The notes below the pieces were generated by a model. That model was not told the origin of the DNA. It did no database searches and worked only from the letters and a program-made list of their open reading frames with translations. Shown here one piece after another: positions 7,321 through 14,529 of a stretch of DNA of 38,669 nucleotides (within the stretch, counting starts at the first letter, position 1; every line of letters begins with the position of its first letter). The position numbers and the translations under genes were made by a program. The stretch is from positions 2,024 through 40,692 of the forward strand of contig MHRY01000013.1 of the NCBI GenBank assembly GCA_001822675.1, given 5' to 3'. Source of the stretch: Candidatus Taylorbacteria bacterium RIFCSPLOWO2_01_FULL_45_34b (GTDB taxonomy: Bacteria; Patescibacteriota; Minisyncoccia; Phycocordibacterales; DSPV01).

Positions 7321-7647
7321 GCTTTGTATAAAATACCTTCCAAACCACTGCCTGTCGAAAACTCCGCAGTAGTCTCAAGGCTGTATCGTATTCGTGATGT
7401 ATAGTATCACCTAGTATTTCACACCAACTGTCTCTGATTTTTTACGGAAACCAAGTGGCACTCTTCGGGAAGCCATAACCGCCCGAACTCTCACCTCTTG
7501 GGTTGCGGACAAATTACCCAAAGCCGTAACCTTGGATTTTTCATTTGTCACTTTTATTTTAGCAAAAAAAATGACCCTCCAAAACTTTTTCAAGTTTCAA
7601 AGGGTCAAAGTGCCTAAGGGCAAAACCGAGAGACAAGGTGCAGAGAA
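7321..7647. other. Non-coding interval between TR and target gene; probable TR RNA leader
   Basis: No convincing gene is seen here. The target terminator occupies 7561-7606. The rest on the minus strand probably holds the promoter and 5' leader of the template RNA. A 60-codon frame at 7411-7593 runs through the terminator and has no recognisable motif. Next to VR at 7613-7622, GCC-TAAG-GGC could form only a very small hairpin. Confidence 0.4.
7561..7606 (-). terminator. Intrinsic terminator of the DGR target gene
   Basis: On the minus strand GACCCT and a partly paired AAACTT/AAGTTT extension close on AGGGTC, followed by an eight-T run. It lies about 40 bp after the target stop codon and separates it from TR. 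Confidence 0.8.
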
Positions 7648-8283
7648 CTATTTGCGCACCGCGAGGAACCGGCAGTAGCCACCCCAGCCACAGTCAAACC
7701 AATGGAGGTAGAGCCGGCGCCCCGAGCCACACTCGTCGAGGTAGAGGACGTAGCGATCACCGTGGACCCGCGCGACGGAACCAAGTTCTACAATTGGAAA
7801 CTCTCTCTGCACTTGGGGATTGTGTTCCCCGAAAGCCAGAAGTTCTTCAGTCGCCGCCGGTCGGTAGCCTTCTTTATCCATTTCTTTGATGGCGTCTTCT
7901 GACGAAATGTACCGCCCGAAATGAAACAGGGCGGATTCCACCTGACGGCTTCCTATACCTTTTATCGGAAATCGCTCTTCAGTGATCTCGGAATTCGTCC
8001 AGTCGTACTTGCCCGCCCCAATCATCTCCGGAAGAGGGCGACAATTGACAGCGAACGTGTATGGAGTGATTGTAGGTTTCAGAATGGGCGGGGTAATTAG
8101 AGGAAGACCAAGAAGTGCACGAATGCCATCGCGTTTCGTTGTATCAAGACTTCCGGCCTTGGCGGCTTCGAAAACGTCGGTGATAATGCCGGAGCAAATC
8201 GCCGTCTGCAGTTCCTTGTCCGTAAGCTCTTTTTGTTGAGCAAGCTCGAGCAATTTGCCTGCCTGTTTGAGGGTTGCGTTCAT
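7648..8283 (-). CDS. DGR target protein with C-terminal variable repeat (C-type-lectin-like fold inferred)
   Basis: The 211-residue protein is the diversified product of the DGR. An N-terminal helical part (LKQAGKLLELAQQKELTDKELQTAICSGIITDVFEAAK) is followed by a linker and a C-terminal domain. That domain opens with YRPAATEELLAFGEHNP and ends in the variable segment, where WFD, W and RFLAVRK are invariant. This ending is usual for DGR targets with a formylglycine-enzyme/C-type-lectin-like fold, in which diversified residues line a binding face. ATG 8283 is preferred because GAAAGG lies 6 nt upstream; the frame opens earlier (ATG 8367) but without a ribosome-binding site. No signal peptide is evident. 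The ligand is unknown. Confidence 0.9.
   Translation of the reverse strand: MNATLKQAGKLLELAQQKELTDKELQTAICSGIITDVFEAAKAGSLDTTKRDGIRALLGLPLITPPILKPTITPYTFAVNCRPLPEMIGAGKYDWTNSEITEERFPIKGIGSRQVESALFHFGRYISSEDAIKEMDKEGYRPAATEELLAFGEHNPQVQREFPIVELGSVARVHGDRYVLYLDECGSGRRLYLHWFDCGWGGYCRFLAVRK
7654..7779 (-). repeat. DGR variable repeat (VR)
   Basis: These are the last coding bases of the target gene, 126 bp aligned without gaps to TR 7195-7320. Substitutions fall at 21 of the 31 TR adenines and nowhere else. The invariant GC-rich end CCGGTTCCTCGCGGTGCGC next to the stop codon is the likely IMH (initiation of mutagenic homology) site. Confidence 0.97.
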
Positions 8284-8419
8284 CGCAAGCCTTTCTGTGT
8301 TTTGCAGTCCGTGTTTAGCGGGTGCGTTGATTATCAAAACCAGCGTCATGCCGATTTCTACTGACAAAATACTAGCATAAGTAGGCTATATTTGTCAATA
8401 GCCGTTGCAGAAACGTATT

Positions 8420-8452
8420 AAAAAAGCGCTAGAATATGATGATTCTAGCACT
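8420..8452 (-). terminator. Terminator of the 8475-8864 gene, copy 2 of the 33-bp direct repeat
   Basis: This 33-bp sequence is identical to 5757-5789: an 8-bp stem, a 6-nt loop and a T6 tail on the minus strand. It ends the small gene just upstream and marks the outer boundary of the DGR block. Confidence 0.8.
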
Positions 8453-8474
8453 TTAGCGACAGAGTTTCAAAAGC

Positions 8475-8864
8475 CTATGCCTCCGACGACTGTTTCAAAA
8501 AAACGAGTGTCTGCACAAAACCGGAAACTTCACCTTCAAGATATGCCATAGTACTTATAGCTGTTACTGGATTAAACGGACGCCCCTCATCAATCTCCTT
8601 GACACATTCCGCAAGAATTTTGAGTCGTGCCAGCCACAACTCATAACGCAAAGTAAACGGCCGCATACCACCATCTTCACTACCAAAAAGCAGTAATGCT
8701 TCCTTGTAACATCGACTTACCCGTTTAGAAATCTGCTCTTGAAACTCGCGGACAAAATCGGCTCCCTCGGTACTCGTTACCTTGTCCGAGAAAACGTTCA
8801 CGAAGGTAATGGCGCTAAGAGCAGTTGACTCCGGTGTGTCCAGTGGACTCCGTTCGTATTGCAT
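8475..8864 (-). CDS. Small helical protein of unknown function
   Basis: I do not recognise this 129-residue protein. It is predicted mostly alpha-helical and soluble, with no signal peptide, membrane segment or catalytic motif; the middle reads EFQEQISKRVSRCYKEALLLFG and LRYELWLARLKILAECVKEIDEG. A start at ATG 8864 is supported by AAAGG 7 nt upstream. Its terminator is the 33-bp repeat that also closes the rt gene. It lies directly beside the DGR block on the same strand, and could be a bystander or cargo of that block. Confidence 0.7.
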   Translation of the reverse strand: MQYERSPLDTPESTALSAITFVNVFSDKVTSTEGADFVREFQEQISKRVSRCYKEALLLFGSEDGGMRPFTLRYELWLARLKILAECVKEIDEGRPFNPVTAISTMAYLEGEVSGFVQTLVFLKQSSEA

Positions 8865-8933
8865 AATAAACCTTTCGTTCAGTTTTTGTTGTTCTGTTTT
8901 ACTTATCCCTACCGATACTACAACAAGGAAAAG

Positions 8934-8965
8934 AAAAAGGCCAGAGTATTCCGACTCTGGCCTTT
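8934..8965 (-). terminator. Intrinsic terminator
   Basis: AAAGGCCAGAG and CTCTGGCCTTT form an 11-bp stem followed on the minus strand by TTCTTTTCC. It closes the 8983-9252 gene. Confidence 0.8.
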
Positions 8966-8982
8966 GGTTTGAAGGAGTCGGA

Positions 8983-9252
8983 TCAGACTTTGATCAACTC
9001 ATGTGTACCTTTGAATTTGAAGGAACCGATAAGAAAGGAGGGAAAACCGCTCTGAATGATTCGAAATGCTCGCAAGGCCACACCATCTGCCCCATCCCAC
9101 TCAACAAAAACATGTGAGATGTTAGGGGCACCACCGTCTTTCTTGAAAAAGTCGTCCACTACACCGACGACGATTTTTCGGTCTTCGTCGCTAAGGGAAC
9201 ACCTTTGGAAACGGATAGGGATGCCGTCCAAATTAAATACCGGATTAGTCAT
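8983..9252 (-). CDS. Small conserved-looking hypothetical protein
   Basis: This 89-residue protein is not recognised. It appears as an alpha/beta protein: MTNPVFNLDGIPIRFQRC, a charged helix DEDRKIVVGVVDDFFKK, then strands with ISHVFVEWDGAD and SFLIGSFKFKGTHEL. There is no signal peptide or membrane helix. AGGAG lies 5 nt before ATG 9252 and a strong terminator follows, so it is probably a real monocistronic gene. It lies between argS and the DGR flank, and neither neighbour suggests a function. Confidence 0.65.
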   Translation of the reverse strand: MTNPVFNLDGIPIRFQRCSLSDEDRKIVVGVVDDFFKKDGGAPNISHVFVEWDGADGVALRAFRIIQSGFPSFLIGSFKFKGTHELIKV

Positions 9253-9326
9253 ACTGACTCCTGGGGTTCGTTGGTTTCACCATCAAGCCACACCCTAATA
9301 CCACTTCGAGAGCTTGTCAACAACAA

Positions 9327-11042
9327 CTACATTTTTTCGGGCGTAGGAATACCAAGAAGCGCGAGACCATTTTTTAAGACGATGGCAAAAGCAGAGACAA
9401 GTGTCAGTTTGTATGAAGCCGATTCGTTTGCAGTATCAACAATTTTTCCTTCCGCGTAAAAAGCGTTGAAGGTAGCGACGAGTTCGGTCAAATAGGTAAC
9501 GAGATGGTGCGGAGAAAATTCTTCGGCCGAGCGGGAGACGATTTCGGGGAAACGAGTGAGGAGTTTTTCGAGCGGCGTGGTCGTCCAGTCGGCAGGCATT
9601 TTTGGCTCCGCGCCTTCGCCAAAAATGCCTGCCTCTTTACCTTTTTCCAAAAGAGACTTTGCCCTAGCCAATCCATACTGGAGATACGGCCCCGAATCAC
9701 CTTCAAAAGAAATGGATTTTTCAAAATCAAAAATAATGTCGCCACCGACAGCTTGGCGTAAAATCGAATACTTGATGGCCCCAATCGCCACCTTCTCTTT
9801 AATTTCTTCCGCAAGCGCCGCATCATACCCACGATCTTTTATCTTTTCCGCAACCAGCTTTTTAATATCGTTAATTAATGACTCCGCCGTTATCACATCA
9901 CCCTTACGAGAAGACATTTTCCCTGACGGTAATTTAAGCAGACCATGAGCAAGATGTTTCGTCTTCTTTCCTATGGCTGGATAAATGAGCGACAGCACTT
10001 TCAAAAGAACACTGAAATAGCCGCTCTGTTCATTAGCCGTGATGATAATTGATTCCGAAAGATCCGGCTCGACTTCAAACTTCTTTCTATTAAGCCCGAG
10101 TTCTTTTGCTTCGTAGGTGGGCAAACCCTTGGAGTTAATAAACACCCTCGTATGTAAACCGTATTTTTCACCCCTAAACACAATAGCCCCTTCACTCTCT
10201 TCAAAAACTGCCTTCTTTAAAAATTCCAGTATCACCGCTTCACCGTCTCTTCCCTCTTTGCTTTCAAAAAAATTATAATCAAAATGAGTATCGAGTCGTT
10301 TATAAATCTCTTCAAATGCTTCGAGAGAAATTTTTCGTCCGCTGTCATAGAGAGCGTTTATTTTTTCGTCGCTCCGCTCATAGACTTTTTTATTCAATTC
10401 CTCAATTTCTTTTTTGGCCAAAACATCATCTTCATACGCAGTTGAACCTGTGGCATAGGCCTTACCCCACTTTGCCGGATTTTTCGGCTCGCCATTTTTA
10501 AGCGCCCCCCAAATAGCTTTTGCCACATGCAACCCGACATCCCCTTGCCATGTGGCGCGTTTCACCTCCGCCCCTTCGAAAGCAATAAGCCGACAAAGAC
10601 TTTCACCAATGGTATTCGACATCAAGTGGCCGATGTGAAATTCCTTGAATGGATTCGGATCGGTGAATTCCACCATCACTTTTTGCCCCGCTCGTTTTTT
10701 GTTTTTGCCAAAACCATCCCCAACTTTTATAATCTCGCTTACCTCGTTAGCAAAGTAATTTTTTGAAAGATAAAAATTAATAAATCCTGCTCCGGCAATT
10801 TCAACTCTTTCAAGGCTCAACCTTTCGGCCGCCGAAAGGTTGAGCCTTTCTTTAATCCTCTCCGCCAATTCTCTCGGCTTCATGCCAAGCTCTTTCGCGA
10901 ACACAAGGGCCACATTTGTCGAAAAATCTCCGTGACCAATATCTGCCGGATGCTCCAAAAAAACTTTCGGATTTGAAACCGAAAGAGCTTCCAATGTTTC
11001 GGAAATAAGATTCTTCAAAACTTCCTTTATCATCTCTGTCAT
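9327..11042 (-). CDS. argS: Arginyl-tRNA synthetase
   Basis: This enzyme charges tRNA-Arg. The 571-residue class I synthetase begins with an Add1-type N-terminal domain (HPADIGHGDFSTNVALVFAK, VEIAGAGFINFYL). VEFTDPNPFKEFHIGHLMSN follows with the HIGH motif at 136-139, then LKLPSGKMSSRKGDVITAE as the KMSKS loop. A DALR anticodon-binding domain closes the protein and reads SYKLTLVSAFAIVLKNGLALLGIPTPEKM at the end. AAGGAG lies 11 nt before ATG 11042. A 37-bp inverted repeat in the coding sequence adds about 9-12 residues (NLSAAERLSL region) just before the conserved VEIAGAGFIN strand. The neighbouring HD gene is on the same strand 21 bp upstream, so they may form an operon. Confidence 0.97.
   Translation of the reverse strand: MTEMIKEVLKNLISETLEALSVSNPKVFLEHPADIGHGDFSTNVALVFAKELGMKPRELAERIKERLNLSAAERLSLERVEIAGAGFINFYLSKNYFANEVSEIIKVGDGFGKNKKRAGQKVMVEFTDPNPFKEFHIGHLMSNTIGESLCRLIAFEGAEVKRATWQGDVGLHVAKAIWGALKNGEPKNPAKWGKAYATGSTAYEDDVLAKKEIEELNKKVYERSDEKINALYDSGRKISLEAFEEIYKRLDTHFDYNFFESKEGRDGEAVILEFLKKAVFEESEGAIVFRGEKYGLHTRVFINSKGLPTYEAKELGLNRKKFEVEPDLSESIIITANEQSGYFSVLLKVLSLIYPAIGKKTKHLAHGLLKLPSGKMSSRKGDVITAESLINDIKKLVAEKIKDRGYDAALAEEIKEKVAIGAIKYSILRQAVGGDIIFDFEKSISFEGDSGPYLQYGLARAKSLLEKGKEAGIFGEGAEPKMPADWTTTPLEKLLTRFPEIVSRSAEEFSPHHLVTYLTELVATFNAFYAEGKIVDTANESASYKLTLVSAFAIVLKNGLALLGIPTPEKM
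10812..10848. repeat. 37-bp inverted repeat within argS
   Basis: AAGGCTCAACCTTTCGGC, one base, then its exact reverse complement. It contains the CAACCTT/AAGGTTG core seen in many intergenic palindromes of this window and encodes RLNLSAAERLSL in ArgRS. Confidence 0.8.
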
Positions 11043-11063
11043 TTTATCACGAACTCCTTATCC

Positions 11064-11654
11064 CTACTTGCCCGCCTTTGGCATTTTGACCCATTTGTTG
11101 GCAGTCATATGCCAACTCGCCGGATCGCTTTTTTCGATAAGCTCCCAAAGTTTTTTGGCGGATTTTGTATACAATTTTTCATCCCGCACTTTTCTCCGAA
11201 ACGCTTTCCATTTTTTCGGCAAAAGCGAACCCTGTTCTTCGAATTCTTTCATCTCAATATCAACATCGAGATTGTCCGCGTCTTTCACAATCTTGGCCTC
11301 AATACTTTTCCGCTCCTCGTATTCAGAAAGAAATGTCTGACGAAGCGAATCGAGGACTGTGCCGGCGAACAAATCCTTGGCCGCGCGATGCTCGTCCGGA
11401 TCCACATAGACTTTTTGCACATAATTAAAATCACCTGTTCGAGTTTCCGCCAAATCATGCACCAAAACCATTTTAAGAATTTTGCCCTCGTCTTTCACTC
11501 CCTCGCTTCGAGCGATAATGAGCGCGAGAAACATGACCCGAACCATGTGTTCAAGGTCATTGGCAACATCCATGCCCAAAACCTGCTTCCAGCTTCGAGG
11601 TAGATTCCGAAGCGTTCCTATTTCATACAAAAATTCCACGTCTCGTTTGTTCAT
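11064..11654 (-). CDS. HD-domain phosphohydrolase (5'-deoxynucleotidase YfbR-like)
   Basis: The 196-residue protein is a metal-dependent HD hydrolase. The signature is spread as LEHMVRVMFLALIIAR (His ligand), KMVLVHDLAETRTGD (the HD pair) and KDADNLDVDIEMKEF (distal Asp). This pattern is that of the HD_3/YfbR group, whose characterised members remove phosphate from deoxynucleoside 5'-monophosphates. A role in dNMP balance would suit the neighbouring tmk, but the exact substrate is inferred. It lies 10 bp downstream of tmk on the same strand. No signal peptide. Confidence 0.8.
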   Translation of the reverse strand: MNKRDVEFLYEIGTLRNLPRSWKQVLGMDVANDLEHMVRVMFLALIIARSEGVKDEGKILKMVLVHDLAETRTGDFNYVQKVYVDPDEHRAAKDLFAGTVLDSLRQTFLSEYEERKSIEAKIVKDADNLDVDIEMKEFEEQGSLLPKKWKAFRRKVRDEKLYTKSAKKLWELIEKSDPASWHMTANKWVKMPKAGK

Positions 11655-11664
11655 TGTTGTGTAT

Positions 11665-12276
11665 TTACTTGATTAAATTTTCCACTATTTTCATACATTC
11701 TGTTTTCACTTCTTCAAACGGCCGTCCCGCGTCAACTATTTTACTCGGGACGTGCTTAGAAAATAGGCGGTAACCCTCTCGAACAGTCCGATGAAAAGAA
11801 AGTGATTGTCTTTCAAAAAGATTGAGCTTGTTGTTTTGCGAATACTTGCGCCGAAGCCCCACTTTAGGATCGAGATCAAGAAAAATATAGAGATCCGGCA
11901 TGGCTTCCCGAAACATTACTTCTCGCATTTTAAAAAACACCCCTTCAAGATTCGCGCCATTTTGAGCATGCACCTGATACGCGAAACCGGATGAATCGAA
12001 ACGATCAGAAAGAACAAGCTTGCCCACTTTAAGCGCGGGTACAATTGAATTCAAGATCCGTTCCCTAAAACTGGCAAAAGAAAGAGCGAGCAGAACGCCT
12101 GGGTCGGCAATCTTCTTTGCATTATGTAAAAACGTGGTAAGGGTTTTGCCGAGAAAAGTATCGGAAATTTGGTTCACCATGGCACGCTTACCAAACGTCC
12201 GAGCTATTTCAGAAATGATGCTGGATTTTCCTCCTCCATCGATCCCATCGAAGACAACAAACTTGCCCTTTTTCAT
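11665..12276 (-). CDS. tmk: Thymidylate kinase (dTMP kinase)
   Basis: This enzyme phosphorylates dTMP to dTDP with ATP. The P-loop is GIDGGGKSS near residue 10, preceded by GKFVVFD. The substrate segment is LSDRFDSSGFAYQV and the LID region is LDLDPKVGLRRKYSQNNKLNLFE. I start it at ATG 12276 (MKKGKFVVFDG). The longer frame from 12336 adds 20 residues unlike the family N-terminus. The resulting 203 residues are normal for the family. Several positions depart from the E. coli-type consensus, but no key P-loop residue is missing. It is followed by the HD hydrolase and preceded by glyA, which places it in the thymidylate/one-carbon cluster. Confidence 0.88.
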   Translation of the reverse strand: MKKGKFVVFDGIDGGGKSSIISEIARTFGKRAMVNQISDTFLGKTLTTFLHNAKKIADPGVLLALSFASFRERILNSIVPALKVGKLVLSDRFDSSGFAYQVHAQNGANLEGVFFKMREVMFREAMPDLYIFLDLDPKVGLRRKYSQNNKLNLFERQSLSFHRTVREGYRLFSKHVPSKIVDAGRPFEEVKTECMKIVENLIK

Positions 12277-12342
12277 ACTCGTAAGCCTATCAGGCCGAAA
12301 CAAAAAACGAAAGCTGTGTCGGCAAAAACTTTGCAAGTCTCC

Positions 12343-13527
12343 TTACCCCCGCAACACCTTGTTTATTTTTTGCGCAATTTTTCGAAAATCTTTTTCTTTC
12401 TTGCCTCGCGTGGTTTCGGCCGGAGAACCTAAGCGGATACCAGAAGGGTCAAACGGCGACCGTTTTTCTCCCGGAATGGTATTTTTGTTCACAATGATGG
12501 CGGCTTTCTCAAGTTTTGCTTCTGCTTCCTTTCCAGAAATACCTTTCCCATTCATCCACGTGTCCACGAGGACAAGGTGAGAATCGGTGCCACCTGAAAT
12601 AACTTTCCAGCCAAGTTTTTTTAATTCATCCGCTAACCCCCGCGCATTCTTCACGACCTGTTCAGCGTATTTTCTAAATGCGGGCCTAGCTGCTTCTTTT
12701 AAAGCCACTGCCACAGCCGCAATCTGACTCATGTGCGGCCCGCCCTGTAGGCCGGGGAAAACCGCTTTGTCTATAAGAGTTGAAATATCTTTTTCTCCCA
12801 TTTTTTTGTCTCGGCGAGAAAAAATAATAGCGCTGCGAGGCCCGCGAAGTGTCTTATGGGTAGTAGTGGTAACAACGTCGGCATAATCAAACGGCGAATT
12901 ATAAACACCGCCCGCAACCAGTCCAGCAAAATGGGACATATCAACCATGAGAAACGCGCCGCACGCGTCTGCGATCTCTTGGAATTTTTTGAAATCAATC
13001 ATACGTGGATATGCCGTAAAACCAGCCACAATTAAATTTGGTTTTTCTTTGAGCGCCTGTTCCTTGATGGCGTTGTAATCGAGAACCTCTGTCTCTGGAT
13101 CAACTCCGTATGAAATCTGCTGCCAGGCTTTGCCCGTCATAGAAACTTTTTGGCCATGAGAAAGATGTCCTCCGGCAGTAAGCGTCATACCCATTATCTT
13201 TCCACCGATTGGAACAAGAGCTAAATACACAGCAAGATTGGCCGGTGAACCTGAATGAGGTTGGACATTTGCGTGCCACTTATCAGCTGAAAGTTTGAAC
13301 AACTTCAGAGCTCGGTCTTTTGCTAGATCTTCGAGCGTGTCTGTGTAGGTCTGACCGCCGTAATATCTTTTACGTGGATACCCTTCGGCATACTTATTAT
13401 CAAAGATAGAACCAAGAGCTTCTAAAACATCCGCCGAGCAATAATTTTCTGATGGAATGAGATTGATGACTTTTTTTTGTCGAGCTCCTTCAGCTTTAAT
13501 AAGTTTTTTAATTTGTTTATCTTTCAT
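12343..13527 (-). CDS. glyA: Serine hydroxymethyltransferase
   Basis: This PLP enzyme interconverts serine and glycine while loading tetrahydrofolate with a one-carbon unit as 5,10-methylene-THF, the donor used by thymidylate synthase. The 394-residue protein has INLIPSENYCSADVLEALGS, NKYAEGYPRKRYYGG, the glycine-rich HLSHG region and DMSHFAGLVAGG. DVVTTTTHKTLRGPR carries the PLP lysine at about 225, and the C-terminus has FDPSGIRLGSPAETTRG. It is slightly shorter than the roughly 415 residues usual in other bacteria. ATG 13527 is the natural start. tmk lies downstream on the same strand. Confidence 0.97.
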   Translation of the reverse strand: MKDKQIKKLIKAEGARQKKVINLIPSENYCSADVLEALGSIFDNKYAEGYPRKRYYGGQTYTDTLEDLAKDRALKLFKLSADKWHANVQPHSGSPANLAVYLALVPIGGKIMGMTLTAGGHLSHGQKVSMTGKAWQQISYGVDPETEVLDYNAIKEQALKEKPNLIVAGFTAYPRMIDFKKFQEIADACGAFLMVDMSHFAGLVAGGVYNSPFDYADVVTTTTHKTLRGPRSAIIFSRRDKKMGEKDISTLIDKAVFPGLQGGPHMSQIAAVAVALKEAARPAFRKYAEQVVKNARGLADELKKLGWKVISGGTDSHLVLVDTWMNGKGISGKEAEAKLEKAAIIVNKNTIPGEKRSPFDPSGIRLGSPAETTRGKKEKDFRKIAQKINKVLRG

Positions 13528-13796
13528 AGGAAAAAATTAGATAAGTAAAACGGAAAACAAAATTGAGTGAAAAACTTATATCATAGTAGTGTCGTGATAT
13601 TGCTATTCTACCAGCCGTTACAAAAAAGAAAAGCTAGCAAAACAACTCGCCGGCTTGTGTGAATGAACAGGTGGCCAAAAAGATCAGACAATATGTTCTC
13701 CTTATAATTAACCACAAATAACGAAAAACGGCAATGGAATGATAACTATGCTATAGCATAGTTATCATTCCATTGCTAAAAGATAAATGTTAAGAT
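13528..13796. other. Intergenic region upstream of the PaaX/Cas2-like gene
   Basis: No gene is seen. A TATAAT at 13703-13708 on the plus strand is a plausible -10 for the downstream gene, which would put the 46-bp palindrome at 13731-13776 in its 5' untranslated region. Confidence 0.4.
13731..13776. repeat. Perfect 46-bp palindrome upstream of the PaaX/Cas2-like gene
   Basis: Each half reads GCAATGGAATGATAAC then TATGCTA toward the centre, and the halves are exact reverse complements with no loop. The inner 20 bases of each half match the palindrome at 14398-14439 at 16 positions, and the four differences are mirrored in both halves. Confidence 0.95.
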
Positions 13797-13802
13797 GTGA
13801 TC

Positions 13803-14378
13803 ATGGGAAAAATGGAAATTGAGGTGCAGAAGATCACTCGTAAAACAAAGATTCAGAAAATTATTCTAGCCTCTGTTGCTACTGCCGGAATTTTAAGCAT
13901 GGCCATGCTCGCCCCAAACGCCATCCAGACGCTGAAGCTTTTTGATAAAAGAAAATCTCGTACTTTTAGACAAACGCTTAATAATTCACGTCGCCGGCTT
14001 ATCCGGACAGGACTCCTTGAAAATAAAGAAGGTTTTCTAAAATTGACGGAGAAAGGTCGGCAGAAACTAGAGGAATTCGAGCGGCGAGACTACAAACTCA
14101 CCCGCCCCAAGAAGTGGGACCAAAAATGGCGAGTGCTTATTTTTGATATTCCGGAAAAAAGAAAGGGTACGCGAGAAAAAGTCCGCTTAACATTACAATC
14201 CCTCGGATTCAAACACCTCCAAGACAGCGTTTGGGTGTTTCCTTATGACTGCGAAAATTTAATCACTCTGCTCAAAGCCGACTTCAAAATCGGCAAGGAC
14301 ATGCTCTATCTTATTGTCGAAAAAATCGAAAACGATAAAAATCTTATCGACTACTTTGGTTTAGAAAAAAAGAAATAG
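13803..14378 (+). CDS. PaaX-like winged-helix protein with Cas2-like C-terminal domain
   Basis: The protein (191 residues from ATG 13803; a GTG at 13797 is possible) belongs to a family common in CPR genomes and often annotated as Cas2 or PaaX. Residues 1-45 hold a basic start (KITRKTKIQK) and a hydrophobic helix, ILASVATAGILSMAMLAPNA. A winged-helix part follows (RRRLIRTGLLENKEGFLKLTEKGRQKLEEFE). The C-terminal part is KKWDQKWRVLIFDIPEKRKG, LGFKHLQDSVWVFPYDCE and KDMLYLIVEKIEN, a ferredoxin-like fold like that of Cas2 and the PaaX C-terminus. No CRISPR array or other cas gene is present. Two covarying perfect palindromes lie 27 bp before the start and 19 bp after the stop, suggesting binding or processing by its own product. 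Confidence 0.8.
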   Translation: MGKMEIEVQKITRKTKIQKIILASVATAGILSMAMLAPNAIQTLKLFDKRKSRTFRQTLNNSRRRLIRTGLLENKEGFLKLTEKGRQKLEEFERRDYKLTRPKKWDQKWRVLIFDIPEKRKGTREKVRLTLQSLGFKHLQDSVWVFPYDCENLITLLKADFKIGKDMLYLIVEKIENDKNLIDYFGLEKKK

Positions 14379-14397
14379 ACCCGACCACTTCCCAAGT

Positions 14398-14439
14398 CAT
14401 GGAATAATAAGCTTGCTATAGCAAGCTTATTATTCCATG
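14398..14439. repeat. Perfect 42-bp palindrome downstream of the PaaX/Cas2-like gene
   Basis: Each half reads CATGGAATAATAAGCT then TGCTA toward the centre; the halves are exact reverse complements. It lacks a T-tract, so it is not a standard terminator, and its sequence is related to the palindrome on the other side of the gene. Confidence 0.95.
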
Positions 14440-14516
14440 GTGGAAAATACAATTGCGCAAATTACAATATAGAGAAAGTTATTATGATGTCAATAACTAG
14501 ACATAAAATTATGTAG

Positions 14517-14522
14517 TATACT
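14517..14522 (+). promoter_or_regulatory. -10 box of thyA, probable leaderless start
   Basis: TATACT ends 7 nt before the thyA ATG at 14530 and no Shine-Dalgarno sequence is present. Confidence 0.5.
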
Positions 14523-14529
14523 TTTCTCT

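Noticed and set aside
7186-7404. 72-codon plus-strand frame after avd
   Set aside because: It is the antisense reading of the DGR template repeat; base changes follow TR/VR logic, not coding logic.
7411-7593. 60-codon minus-strand frame between TR and target
   Set aside because: It starts inside the target terminator, begins with TTG, shows no recognisable motif and probably lies in the template RNA leader.
7638-7902. Plus-strand frames across the target gene 3' end
   Set aside because: They are antisense shadows of the variable repeat and target gene.
13797-14378. CRISPR-Cas locus suggested by the Cas2-like fold
   Set aside because: No repeat-spacer array, cas1 or effector gene is present, and the protein has an additional PaaX-like winged helix.
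14398-14439. Downstream palindrome as a simple intrinsic terminator
   Set aside because: It has no loop and no T-tract, and matches the palindrome upstream of the same gene.
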